Below are positions 1 to 8,160 of a stretch of 64,000 bases of DNA, in pieces. The stretch spans positions 186,001 to 250,000 of the forward strand of contig NZ_FRDH01000006.1 of assembly GCF_900143205.1 (NCBI RefSeq). The letters run 5' to 3'. Source of the stretch: Butyrivibrio hungatei DSM 14810. Lineage in GTDB: Bacteria; Bacillota; Clostridia; Lachnospirales; Lachnospiraceae. How positions within the stretch are numbered: position 1 is the stretch's first letter; the number at the start of each line of letters is the position of its first letter. A program made the position numbers and the translations under genes. The notes under the pieces are model-generated. The model searched no databases and was not told where the DNA came from. It saw only the letters and a list, made by a program, of their open reading frames with translations.

Positions 1-703
1 AAGCATCATCTGTAAAGATAACTTCCAATGAATCTGCGCCTTCGATAACATGGTAGTTAGTTGCAATTAAAAGCTCAGTATCATTCTGACCTACGATGAT
101 ACCACTACCTGAAGCCTGTGCTTCCTGTTCCTGAACATATCCAAAGTAGTTCTGAGAAGCTGTATAGTTGTTATGAATGATTACCATTGCTGGCATTACT
201 TCTGAAACAACACCTGTAACATCAGTAACTACTGCCTTAATTTCTCCAGCTACTGTTGTAGTCTGAATCTTGCTCTCTTCCTCAGCTACATCTTCAGCAG
301 CCTTGGTAGCCTCTTCTGCTGCAGCTTCCTCTTTTGCTGTCTCGTCCTGAGCTTCTTCCTGAGTTTCCTCGACCTGCTTGGAACCATCTTTGACACTAGC
401 AAAGAGTTCTGGTCTATTTGTTACTGCGTAGTAGCCTGCTCCAATGCCACCAGTCAAAAGAGCTATTGCTACTATAATTGCTACTGCGATGCCTGCTGTA
501 TTTCTTTTCTTTGGCGCAGGCTTCTGATTTGTTGCCCCAGAATTCATGTTGCCATTGGAGCTATATTGATAAGTTCCATAGCTCTGTTGCCCGTTACCAT
601 AGCTGTAAGAATTCTGTGAGCTATTCCCCATATATCCATTTCCATAACTATAATTGTTGTAAGGGTTGCTGTTTGTACCTGGCTTGTTTTCTTCTTCAAA
701 CAT
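1..703 (-). CDS. HtrA/DegP-like trypsin-family serine protease, N-terminal part (cut by window edge)
   Basis: The reading frame is open from an ATG at 703 to the window edge, giving the first 234 residues. I translated it directly. Residues 1-65 are a cytoplasmic stretch rich in Asn, Gly, Ser and Tyr. Residues about 70-91 form one membrane helix after a KKR stop, and residues 105-145 are an acidic Glu/Ala linker. The start of a trypsin-like domain follows, with GSGIIV and a TNYHVIEG motif whose His218 matches the catalytic His of HtrA proteases. This is the usual layout of Firmicutes membrane-anchored HtrA quality-control proteases. Asp, Ser and any PDZ domain lie outside the window. The AAGG-type ribosome site is upstream of 703. 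Family assignment is good; exact substrate role is unknown. Confidence 0.85.
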   Translation of the reverse strand, partial: MFEEENKPGTNSNPYNNYSYGNGYMGNSSQNSYSYGNGQQSYGTYQYSSNGNMNSGATNQKPAPKKRNTAGIAVAIIVAIALLTGGIGAGYYAVTNRPELFASVKDGSKQVEETQEEAQDETAKEEAAAEEATKAAEDVAEEESKIQTTTVAGEIKAVVTDVTGVVSEVMPAMVIIHNNYTASQNYFGYVQEQEAQASGSGIIVGQNDTELLIATNYHVIEGADSLEVIFTDDA

Positions 704-798
704 AGGTCATACCTTCTTCCTTTCAAATTATGGCTTTAGTATAGTTTCATTCTGTGACGGAATTGTGTTGAATTTATAATAAAAAAATAATATTAGAA

Positions 799-1068
799 TT
801 AATAATCTTCTTCTAAAACCTGTATTTCCAGATAGTCGAAATCTATTTCCTCGATAAAAGAGTCCTGATAGAACCTGCATTTATTATGAAGCTGAAAATC
901 TTTGACTATTGGGTCCAGCCAAATAGGCTTTGGAAGGTCAAATTCATAGCACGCCTTTTCAAGGGCGTTCATTATTTTGTGAGTTCTTTTGTCATAAGTC
1001 TCATCGCATATTACTGTATCCTTGATCAAGTGGTTATCATCAATAACTCTGCACCACATTCTAAACAT
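799..1068 (-). CDS. Small conserved hypothetical protein (about 89 aa)
   Basis: A short acidic protein with no signal peptide or membrane segment. It has alternating charged and aromatic stretches, with motifs such as RMWCRVIDDN near the start and DFDYLEIQVLEED at the end. I recall similar small proteins in Lachnospiraceae genomes but know no function. An ATG at 1101 would add 11 residues but has no recognisable ribosome site. I prefer the ATG at 1068, preceded by AAGGCGG, whose N-terminus fits the remembered homologues. It lies downstream of the PHP gene on the same strand. Confidence 0.6.
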   Translation of the reverse strand: MFRMWCRVIDDNHLIKDTVICDETYDKRTHKIMNALEKACYEFDLPKPIWLDPIVKDFQLHNKCRFYQDSFIEEIDFDYLEIQVLEEDY

Positions 1069-1106
1069 AGATAAATACCGCCTTGTTAAAGTTCTTTTCA
1101 TAATAA

Positions 1107-1141
1107 ATGCTGGATCATGAGCTTATCTCATAATCCAGCAT
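1107..1141 (-). terminator. Hairpin after the PHP phosphatase gene
   Basis: Inverted repeat with arms ATGCTGGAT-C-ATGAG and its near-complement (one C/A mismatch, five-base loop), directly after the stop of the PHP gene. The following bases on the minus strand are T-rich (TTTATTATG) but not a clean T-run, so it may be a weak intrinsic terminator. Confidence 0.5.
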
Positions 1142-1145
1142 ATAA

Positions 1146-1958
1146 TCATTTTATAATATTATCTGTAAAAACTCCACTTGCTCTTAAGGCTTCAAGGAAA
1201 CTCTCCCTTGTGCGGGTAATGATGAGTTCCTCTGGGAAGTGGATGTCTTCTAGCATTGCAAGAGCCTTAGATGCATTGCCAATCTCATAAGCCATATGAG
1301 CATCAGTATTGACTGCAATCTTAACTCCAAGCTCTGCGCATCTTACTGCAACCTGTCTACAAAGACTCTGATGATGGCCTTCGTATGAGAAGCTGGCCTC
1401 GTTGATCTCAAGGGCCTTGTTCATATCCTTGGCTGCCTTAAGCACCGGGTCCATCTCAAACTCAACACCAGATCTTCCAATGTGTCCTATGAAAAGAACC
1501 TTTGGATGGCTAAGAGCATTTATAAACATCTGAGTGTTCTCAGCTGCCGAATGACCTACTGTATGTCTCTTGGAATGAACACTTGCGATCACATAGTCCA
1601 TTCTTCGGAATACCATATCACTAAGTGACATTGGGCTTTCCATCTCATCGCCAACAATAGACTTGGTGATGATGTTATCAAATCCAAACATGTGGCCTTC
1701 CATATCTACGATGTCAGCCTCACAGCCCCTTAAAAGAGTGACTCCGTGAAACTGCCTTGGCCACATATTAGTTCCAAAGAAAAACTGATAATTCTTGACG
1801 TTTTCGTAATCCGAAAAGAGCATAGAACTGAAATGATCAGTACTGCCGAGAAGCTTGATTCCCTTCTCGCTGGCAGCCCTAACATTCTCTTCTATGGTTG
1901 AATATGCATGTCGTGAATAAATTGTATGTGTATGGGTATCACATTCTATATGGTACAT
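1146..1958 (-). CDS. PHP-domain phosphoesterase (YcdX-like)
   Basis: 270 residues, cytoplasmic. The N-terminus carries the PHP metal motif HTHT (His9, His11) followed by STDH (Asp41, His42). Glu80 in RGCE, His128 in SVHS, His159 and the NTDAH motif (Asp219, His221) supply the rest of a multi-metal site typical of the YcdX-type PHP phosphatases. These hydrolyse small phosphate esters; the physiological substrate here is unknown. AGAGG lies seven bases before the ATG. It follows galE closely on the same strand (47 bp gap), so the two may be co-transcribed. Confidence 0.8.
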   Translation of the reverse strand: MYHIECDTHTHTIYSRHAYSTIEENVRAASEKGIKLLGSTDHFSSMLFSDYENVKNYQFFFGTNMWPRQFHGVTLLRGCEADIVDMEGHMFGFDNIITKSIVGDEMESPMSLSDMVFRRMDYVIASVHSKRHTVGHSAAENTQMFINALSHPKVLFIGHIGRSGVEFEMDPVLKAAKDMNKALEINEASFSYEGHHQSLCRQVAVRCAELGVKIAVNTDAHMAYEIGNASKALAMLEDIHFPEELIITRTRESFLEALRASGVFTDNIIK

Positions 1959-2005
1959 CTAAAAACCTCTATTTCTCTTACTTCCCCCATATCACAGCTT
2001 CATGA

Positions 2006-3022
2006 TCAGTCTTCGTATCCGTTAGGATTCTGGCTCTGCCACTTCCATGAATCTGCGCACATTTCTTTGATACCATTCTCAGCCTTCCAGCCAAGTTCCT
2101 TCTCTGCCTTGTCAGCATTTGAGTAGCAAGTTGCGATATCGCCAGGACGTCTGTCTCTGATCACATATGGGATCTTAACTCCTGTAGCTTCTTCGAAGTT
2201 CTTGACGATGTCAAGTACGCTGTATCCTACGCCTGTACCAAGGTTGTAGATGTTAAGTCCGCTTCCAGGAGCAAGCTTCTTGAGAGCCTTAACATGTCCT
2301 ACTGCAAGGTCAACTACGTGGATGTAATCACGTACGCCGGTTCCGTCTGGTGTATCGTAGTCGTTACCAAATACATTGAGTTCAGGAAGCTTACCTACTG
2401 CAACCTGTGTGATGTATGGCATAAGGTTGTTAGGAATTCCATTAGGATTCTCACCGATTGTTCCGCTCTTGTGTGCTCCGATTGGATTGAAGTATCTAAG
2501 AAGAACTACATTCCACTCTGGATCAGCCTTCTGAATATCTGTAAGAACCTGCTCAAGCATTGACTTTGTCCATCCATAAGGGTTTGTACATGTTCCCTTA
2601 GGGCATTCCTCTGTGATAGGAATAAATGCTGGGTTACCGTAAACTGTTGCTGAAGATGAGAAGATAATGTTCTTGCAGTTATGCTTTCTCATGACATCAA
2701 CAAGTGTAAGTGTTCCTGTGATGTTGTTGTCATAATACTCCCAAGGCTTCTGAACTGACTCGCCTACTGCCTTGAGTCCAGCGAAGTGAATTACGCTGTC
2801 AATCTTCTCTGTTGAAAAGATCTTCTCGAGATCATCTCTGTTTCTAATATCTGCCTCATAAAATGGCACTTTTTTACCAGTAAGCGCCTCAACTCTGCCA
2901 ATTACTTTCTTGCTTGCATTTGCCAGATTGTCCATAACTACCACGTCGTATCCAGCGTTCTGTAGCTCAACGACTGTGTGTGATCCGATATATCCTGCTC
3001 CACCTGTTACTAGAATTGCCAT
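2006..3022 (-). CDS. galE: UDP-glucose 4-epimerase
   Basis: 338 residues, the usual length for GalE. It interconverts UDP-galactose and UDP-glucose (Leloir pathway and polysaccharide precursor supply) in the cytoplasm. The NAD-binding glycine motif TGGAGYIG is at residues 6-13, the catalytic SSS at 122-124 and the YxxxK pair at Tyr149/Lys153, as expected for an extended short-chain dehydrogenase. GAGAGG is seven bases before the ATG. It sits between the UDP-sugar pyrophosphorylase gene upstream and the PHP gene downstream, forming a small sugar-nucleotide group. Confidence 0.95.
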   Translation of the reverse strand: MAILVTGGAGYIGSHTVVELQNAGYDVVVMDNLANASKKVIGRVEALTGKKVPFYEADIRNRDDLEKIFSTEKIDSVIHFAGLKAVGESVQKPWEYYDNNITGTLTLVDVMRKHNCKNIIFSSSATVYGNPAFIPITEECPKGTCTNPYGWTKSMLEQVLTDIQKADPEWNVVLLRYFNPIGAHKSGTIGENPNGIPNNLMPYITQVAVGKLPELNVFGNDYDTPDGTGVRDYIHVVDLAVGHVKALKKLAPGSGLNIYNLGTGVGYSVLDIVKNFEEATGVKIPYVIRDRRPGDIATCYSNADKAEKELGWKAENGIKEMCADSWKWQSQNPNGYED

Positions 3023-3163
3023 TTTGTTACCTCTCTTTTTGTTCTTTGCAAAATGTTGTCTGTTTTCACAAATTGCTATCTTGGCTTTTATTTTAGTAAG
3101 TGAATTACTATATTACAACGTTCTTTTGTTATGCGTACCTGTCATAATGTTAACTGATTGTAA

Positions 3164-4393
3164 TCAAAGCTCAATTCCACACTTCTTGCAAAGTTCTCTT
3201 GCAGACTCTACTGAATCCACACCTTCCTTGTTCTTGATTGGTGCGAACTCATACTCTCTTACTACTTCATAAGGAAGGCAGCTATCAAGCATGTGGATCA
3301 TATCAAGAACCAGCTGCTCGAACTTGCATCCGTTTGGTTTCTCAGGCTTAACAAGCTCAGCGTTCTCATCAATATATGGAATCTTCTTCTCAACAACGTG
3401 AAGAGGAAGAGTCTTTTTAGCGATCTCATTGAGAGCCTTCTCATTGAAGAGGTAGTTAAGGATTACACCATAGTTGTATGCTGGATCGCCGTTGGCATCC
3501 TTGGCATCCATCATCTCCTGTGAAAGCTCATAGTACTCAACAATAGATGGCTTGCCATCCTCAAGGCACATAACACCAACTTTCTCGTCTGGCGCGTTCT
3601 TGCGAACAACCTTGGCTCCGCAGTCAACGCCTGCATTAAGTGTTGCACCTACAAAGCAAGGATCTGCGATTCTCTGAAGAACGTTATCTACTGCAAAGAT
3701 ATCGATCCACTCGATGCCCTCTGCAAGGATAACATCGCGAAGGCCAGCCTTGAGCATTGATGAATACCAGCCTGCATTACCATTAGGTGATGTGGAAATT
3801 CTGCCCTTGCCTTCCATGTAAACCTTTCCTTCATAATCTGAAGCTGGCGCCATATCCTGCTTGAAGAATGTTACCTTATCCTCAGGATATCCAAAGTAGT
3901 TGTGCTCCTTAAGGAAGTTTACAGTAGCATCATTATTCTTTTCACTTGTCATGATAAAGAGGTGGATATATGCGCCATCAGCTGCCTTAACTGTATCCTG
4001 TAGGTTCTCGATGATCCTCTGGAAAATGTATACGTGCTTGGTAAGACCGATGTCATACATTCCCTTAGGGTTATCTGATCCAAGTCTTGTACCCATTCCA
4101 CCTGCCAAAAGAACTGCTGCCACCTTGCCAGCCTTAATAGCCTCTACACCTATCTTAGTGAATTCATCTTTTCTCTTCTCAATCTCAGAAACCTGCATTG
4201 CTGCAAGTGGAGCAAACTTTCCCCTTCCTTCGCTCTTTCCAAGGTTCTTGCAGTTTGCAAGTACAGCAAAATCTGTATCCTCAATCTGCTGAAGAAGATC
4301 AGCCTTCTCGCCATCTGAAAGCTCATCATAATATTTGAGAACATGGCTCTGGCCATACTCCTCAAGTTTCTTTTTTGCTTCTTCTAAGTTCAT
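3164..4393 (-). CDS. UDP-sugar pyrophosphorylase, eukaryote-like UDPGP family (UDP-GlcNAc or UDP-glucose type)
   Basis: 409 residues. It makes a UDP-sugar from UTP and a sugar 1-phosphate. The nucleotide-binding motif LAGGMGTRLG followed by a PKG triplet lies at about residues 96-111, and downstream blocks around GNAGWY and DNVL match the UDPGP family found in eukaryotic UAP1 and some bacteria rather than GalU or GlmU. Whether the sugar is GlcNAc-1-P, glucose-1-P or another cannot be decided from the sequence. The ATG at 4393 is chosen because GGAAAGG precedes it; a longer in-frame extension to 4495 would run into the large palindrome and lacks family similarity. The galE gene lies just downstream. 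Confidence 0.85.
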   Translation of the reverse strand: MNLEEAKKKLEEYGQSHVLKYYDELSDGEKADLLQQIEDTDFAVLANCKNLGKSEGRGKFAPLAAMQVSEIEKRKDEFTKIGVEAIKAGKVAAVLLAGGMGTRLGSDNPKGMYDIGLTKHVYIFQRIIENLQDTVKAADGAYIHLFIMTSEKNNDATVNFLKEHNYFGYPEDKVTFFKQDMAPASDYEGKVYMEGKGRISTSPNGNAGWYSSMLKAGLRDVILAEGIEWIDIFAVDNVLQRIADPCFVGATLNAGVDCGAKVVRKNAPDEKVGVMCLEDGKPSIVEYYELSQEMMDAKDANGDPAYNYGVILNYLFNEKALNEIAKKTLPLHVVEKKIPYIDENAELVKPEKPNGCKFEQLVLDMIHMLDSCLPYEVVREYEFAPIKNKEGVDSVESARELCKKCGIEL

Positions 4394-4462
4394 AACGTTT
4401 CCTTTCCGTCGTCCTCTAATAAACACTTTTTCCATTTTACCACATGTCAAAGTTTTCGTAAA

Positions 4463-4590
4463 AAGTGAGTTTTGAGGACGGAGGAAGTGAGCCATAGGGA
4501 CGGAGGTTGGGGCTCATTTTTTACAAAAATGAGCCCCAACCTCCGTCCCTATGGCTCACTTCCTCTGTCCCTATGCTCACTTTCCACAAA
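4463..4590. repeat. Large palindromic intergenic element (41-bp perfect arms, imperfect outer stem)
   Basis: The arms 4481-4521 and 4525-4565 are perfect reverse complements separated by three bases (TAC). Outside them an imperfect extension continues, with AAAGTGAG near 4463 pairing with CTCACTTT near 4576. Inside each arm the unit GGACGGAGG/GTGAGCCATAGGGACGGAGG-like sequence is partly duplicated, which suggests a REP-like interspersed repeat. It is non-coding; short reading frames across it are products of the symmetry. Confidence 0.85.
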
Positions 4591-4624
4591 AAAGAGAAGT
4601 CACCACACAAATGGCAACTTCTCT
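4587..4624 (-). terminator. Intrinsic terminator of the GH25 gene
   Basis: On the minus strand, a 12-pair stem AGAGAAGTTGCC/GGTGACTTCTCT (two G-T wobbles, eight-base loop) is followed at once by six T residues, 18 bp after the stop codon of the lysozyme gene. Confidence 0.85.
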
Positions 4625-4641
4625 CGATCAAATTTCTTTTA

Positions 4642-6327
4642 TCAGCCTGCTGGTGCTGCTTCTGGAGCAGGTGCAGGGGCTGGAGTTCCTGGTGTCCAGC
4701 CTGCTGGATCAACAAGGATTCCGTTCTTGTCAAATGTGCAATTTACGTTATCAAGAAGTGCTGTAACTTTTACAAGCATTCTTCCGTTGTTAACATCGAA
4801 GTATCTCCAACCTTCTGGAGTCTGTACCCAGCCAACAACCTGATGTCCGTCAGTTGGATCAAGATAGTAAACACCATCCTTGAGAGATGCAAGACCAACA
4901 ACCATCTTACCATCTGCACCAAAGTAGAAGTTCTTGCCATCGATTGCGTTCCAGCCTGTAACCATCTTGCCGTCTGGTCCAAAATAGAATCTGCTAGCAA
5001 CATCTCCTGACCAGCCTGTCTGCATAACGCCTTCTGCGTCAAAGATATAATTAGCTTTATCAAGAGTTACAAGACCAGTAACAGCTGTATGTGTATCTGG
5101 CGCAAAGTAGAATCTCTGTCCCTGTTCATTGGAGAACCATCCGCTAATAGCGATACCATCTGCACCAAACATATACTTACCAGTTTCAAGTGCGATCATA
5201 CCTGTCTGCATTGCACCACTTGGACCAAAGAAGTAAAGCTTGTCGCCAATCTGTGTAAGACCTGCGTGCATTGCATAATTTTCATCAAAGTAGTGGATGC
5301 CATCCTCAAGCTGAACAAAACCCTTCTGGCAAACACCATCTGCATTGGCATAATATACACCAGCTTCTCCAAGATTGAGAAGGCCTGTGCATCTATTACC
5401 ATTAGCATCAAAGTAGAATCTTGAACCGTCGATATCATTAAATCCAACTGCTGCAAGTCCGCCTTCTGCTGGCTTGAGATAATAGATACCTGTCTCATCC
5501 TGGAACCAACCAGTCTGAACAAATCCATTAGCATCTGTATGATATCTTCCGTTTGCAAGGTTGAGCCAACCATACTGCTTACGGTAATTGCTGTAGTAGA
5601 ATACGTGTCCGCCCCAGCTATTAAATCCCTCCGGAATAATACGAGAGAAATAATCTGCGTAGAGGTGATTAACATCTACTCTTGAAGGAACACCTGCATA
5701 TGAGCCATGGCTTGTTGACTGCCACATAGCATATTCACCAGGATAATCACAGGATGAATTGTACTGAGCAACCCACTTTGCAGAAGCTACACTAGGCATT
5801 CTCTGAAGGAACCAGTTACGGCTAGCGTATACCATTGTCTCATATCCATTTGCATTGAGGATTCCACAGAAAGTATCTGCGATAGCCTGAAGCTGTGCAG
5901 CATTGAGTCCTCTCTGACACTGATCTTCAATATCAATTGCAACTGGGAAAGTTACTGTATATGGAGCTATCCATGCGAGAACCTGATTAGCCTCTGCAGC
6001 AGCTGCCTCTGGAGTAGTAGCGTATGAATAGATATAGATACCTGTTCTAACGCCAGCAGCATTGGCTCCGTTGATGTTATTTACAAATTGTTCGTCTAGA
6101 CCCTTCTTGGTAGTACCAACACGGATCATAGCAAATCTGATGCCTGAAGCTTTGACCTGTTGCCAGTTGATTGCTCCCTGATACTTGGAAACATCGATAC
6201 CTACTGCAACTTCTGGTCCTGCTCCTGCAGCCTCAGCTGTGATACAGCCTACAGGCGAAAAAGATAGGAGCGCAACCATAGAGATGAGCATTCCTACTGA
6301 AAGAATGAGTTTTCCCACTTTTTTCAT
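4642..6327 (-). CDS. Secreted GH25 lysozyme with C-terminal cell-wall-binding repeats
   Basis: 561 residues with a signal peptide (about 1-34, ending AEAA). A GH25 muramidase domain covers residues 40-230: it starts with GIDVSKYQG (Asp45) and has the DIED pair (Asp132, Glu134) expected at the active site. From residue about 240 there are some twelve tandem aromatic/Gly repeats of roughly 20 residues (patterns such as YYFD, G W and TG), the choline-binding/cell-wall-binding type. The tail is Pro/Ala rich. It should hydrolyse peptidoglycan at the cell surface, in remodelling or against other bacteria. GGGGAG precedes the ATG and a clear terminator follows. Confidence 0.92.
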   Translation of the reverse strand: MKKVGKLILSVGMLISMVALLSFSPVGCITAEAAGAGPEVAVGIDVSKYQGAINWQQVKASGIRFAMIRVGTTKKGLDEQFVNNINGANAAGVRTGIYIYSYATTPEAAAAEANQVLAWIAPYTVTFPVAIDIEDQCQRGLNAAQLQAIADTFCGILNANGYETMVYASRNWFLQRMPSVASAKWVAQYNSSCDYPGEYAMWQSTSHGSYAGVPSRVDVNHLYADYFSRIIPEGFNSWGGHVFYYSNYRKQYGWLNLANGRYHTDANGFVQTGWFQDETGIYYLKPAEGGLAAVGFNDIDGSRFYFDANGNRCTGLLNLGEAGVYYANADGVCQKGFVQLEDGIHYFDENYAMHAGLTQIGDKLYFFGPSGAMQTGMIALETGKYMFGADGIAISGWFSNEQGQRFYFAPDTHTAVTGLVTLDKANYIFDAEGVMQTGWSGDVASRFYFGPDGKMVTGWNAIDGKNFYFGADGKMVVGLASLKDGVYYLDPTDGHQVVGWVQTPEGWRYFDVNNGRMLVKVTALLDNVNCTFDKNGILVDPAGWTPGTPAPAPAPEAAPAG

Positions 6328-6386
6328 TTACACTGACTCCCCTCGGATTTTTACATTTTTCTTAACATAAACAATTATATAAGAAA

Positions 6387-6416
6387 TGCCACTTTGGAGC
6401 AACCTCCAAAGTGGCA
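6387..6416 (-). terminator. Strong hairpin between the isomerase and lysozyme genes
   Basis: Perfect 13-bp stem TGCCACTTTGGAG/CTCCAAAGTGGCA with a four-base loop. On the minus strand it is followed by ATTTCTTATAT and on the plus strand by a short T-rich run. It lies after the isomerase gene and just upstream of the lysozyme promoter region, so termination of the isomerase transcript is the likely role. Confidence 0.6.
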
Positions 6417-6450
6417 CTTTATTATTAAACTAAAACCCCATAGCCCCTAA

Positions 6451-6470
6451 TTTGACGATATATCGTCAAA
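6451..6470. repeat. Perfect 20-bp palindrome
   Basis: TTTGACGATATATCGTCAAA is an exact self-complement lying 24 bp past the stop codon of the isomerase gene. No T-run follows on either strand, so a plain terminator is not well supported; a protein-binding site or RNA hairpin is possible. Confidence 0.5.
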
Positions 6471-6493
6471 TACTTTATCAATCCTTAAGTGCT

Positions 6494-7972
6494 TTACGCG
6501 AATGGATTCTCTGTTGGATATGGAAGTGAAGCTGGCTGATTGTAGCCGATAACCTCTGCTCCAACATACTTAAATACTTCGTAAAGAGCCTTTCCGAAGT
6601 GTCCGAATGCAACTGCTCCGTGGTGAGGGAAGTTGTGCTGGATAAGGATATGTCTATAGAATCTTCCCATCTCAGGAATAGCGAATACACCGATTCCACC
6701 GAATGACTGAGTAGCAACAGGAAGAACTTCACCCTGTGCAACATATGCCTTAAGGTGATTATCTGATGTGCTCTGAAGTCTATAGAATGTGATATCACCA
6801 GGAATGATGTCACCTTCAAGTGTTCCCTGTGTAACCTCCTCAGGAAGGTTTCTAGCCATGATTCTCTGGAACTTCATCTCGCAGCTTGAAAGCTTGCTTG
6901 TGCATGTATTTCCGCAGTGGAAGCCCATGAATGTATCTGTGTGCTTGTAGTCGAACTTGCCCTTGATTGACTGCTCGTACATATCAGCAGGTACAGAGTT
7001 GTTGATATCAAGAAGTGTAACAGCATCATCAGAAATGCATGTTCCGATGAACTCTGAAATTGCACCATAGATATCTACTTCGCAAGATACAGGGATTCCT
7101 CTGCCTGTAAGTCTTGAGTTAACGTAGCAAGGAACGAATCCGAACTGTGTCTGGAATGCAGGCCAGCACTTACCAGCGATACATACATATTTCTTGCCGC
7201 CTCTGTGCTCTTCGATCCAGTCAAGAAGTGTAAGCTCATACTGAGCAAGCTTCTCAAGGATTTCAGGCTTCTTGTTACCAGCGCCAAGATCCTTTTCCAT
7301 ATCTGCCTTAACTTCTGCGATTCTAGGATCACCAGCGTGCTTGTTGAATGACTCAAAGAGGTCAAGCTCTGAATTCTCTTCAATTTCAGCACCCATGTTG
7401 TAGATCTGCTGGATAGGAGCGTTACAAGCAAGGAAGTTCATAGGACGTGGTCCGAATGAAATAACCTTGAGGTTTGCAAGTCCATCAAGTGCTCTAGCGA
7501 TTGGAACGAACTCGTTGATCATCTTAGCACACTCATCAGCTGTTCCTACTGGATACTCTGGGATGTATGCCTTAACGTTACGAAGGTGAAGGTTATAGCT
7601 TGCGTTGAGCATACCGCAGTAAGCATCTCCTCTACCATCGATAAGGTCGCCCTGTGACTCTTCTGCTGCCGCACAGAACATTACAGGTCCGTCAAACTTC
7701 TCTGCAAGAAGTGTCTCAGAAATTTCTGGTCCGAAGTTTCCAAGATATACGCAAAGAGCGTTACATCCAGCCTTCTTAACATCTTCAAGAGCCTCAAGTG
7801 TCTGAGTCTCACTCTCGATGATGCATACAGGACACTCATAAACGTCCTTGTCGTTGTAGTTCTTTTTGTAGGCCTCTACTAAAGCCTTTCTTCTGTTTAC
7901 AGCAAGTGAAGCTGGGAAACAGTCACGGCTTACTGCAACAAGACCGATTTTTACCTCTGGAATATTGATCAT
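6494..7972 (-). CDS. L-fucose/L-arabinose isomerase-family sugar isomerase
   Basis: 492 residues, cytoplasmic. The whole length resembles the FucI/AraA-like superfamily: an N-terminal Rossmann-like half with VYLGNFGPE near residue 75, and a C-terminal half with GFHCGNT and GDITFYRLQ-type motifs. Members interconvert aldoses and ketoses with a divalent metal. The substrate is not evident; in this xylan context L-arabinose, D-xylose or another pentose is more likely than fucose, but that is inference. AAAGGGGATT precedes the ATG. It lies downstream of the GH3 xylosidase on the same strand after a 188-bp gap with a possible promoter, so it may have its own transcript. Confidence 0.75.
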   Translation of the reverse strand: MINIPEVKIGLVAVSRDCFPASLAVNRRKALVEAYKKNYNDKDVYECPVCIIESETQTLEALEDVKKAGCNALCVYLGNFGPEISETLLAEKFDGPVMFCAAAEESQGDLIDGRGDAYCGMLNASYNLHLRNVKAYIPEYPVGTADECAKMINEFVPIARALDGLANLKVISFGPRPMNFLACNAPIQQIYNMGAEIEENSELDLFESFNKHAGDPRIAEVKADMEKDLGAGNKKPEILEKLAQYELTLLDWIEEHRGGKKYVCIAGKCWPAFQTQFGFVPCYVNSRLTGRGIPVSCEVDIYGAISEFIGTCISDDAVTLLDINNSVPADMYEQSIKGKFDYKHTDTFMGFHCGNTCTSKLSSCEMKFQRIMARNLPEEVTQGTLEGDIIPGDITFYRLQSTSDNHLKAYVAQGEVLPVATQSFGGIGVFAIPEMGRFYRHILIQHNFPHHGAVAFGHFGKALYEVFKYVGAEVIGYNQPASLPYPTENPFA

Positions 7973-8081
7973 AATAAATCCCCTTTCTTTTTTATACCAA
8001 GAGCAATATGCTCTACTCTACCTGTAGTCTAACCGACGTATATCATTATCAGCTAAAAAGCACTAAAAAACAACGTGCCAA

Positions 8082-8087
8082 ATTATA
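8082..8087 (-). promoter_or_regulatory. Possible -10 box for the isomerase gene
   Basis: On the minus strand a perfect TATAAT preceded by TTTTC lies about 110 bp upstream of the isomerase ATG. No good -35 box is at the standard distance (TTGAAT is 20 bp upstream), so an activator-dependent promoter is possible. Confidence 0.3.
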
Positions 8088-8160
8088 GAAAATACCCCGA
8101 TAAAATTATTCAAAATACCTATATCTTGTAATCTTTTACCCTTCTAAAAAAGACAAGCTA

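Noticed and set aside
4507..5010. Plus-strand frames over the palindrome and the lysozyme repeats
   Set aside because: They are antisense to the lysozyme gene and arise from its repetitive codons and the palindrome.
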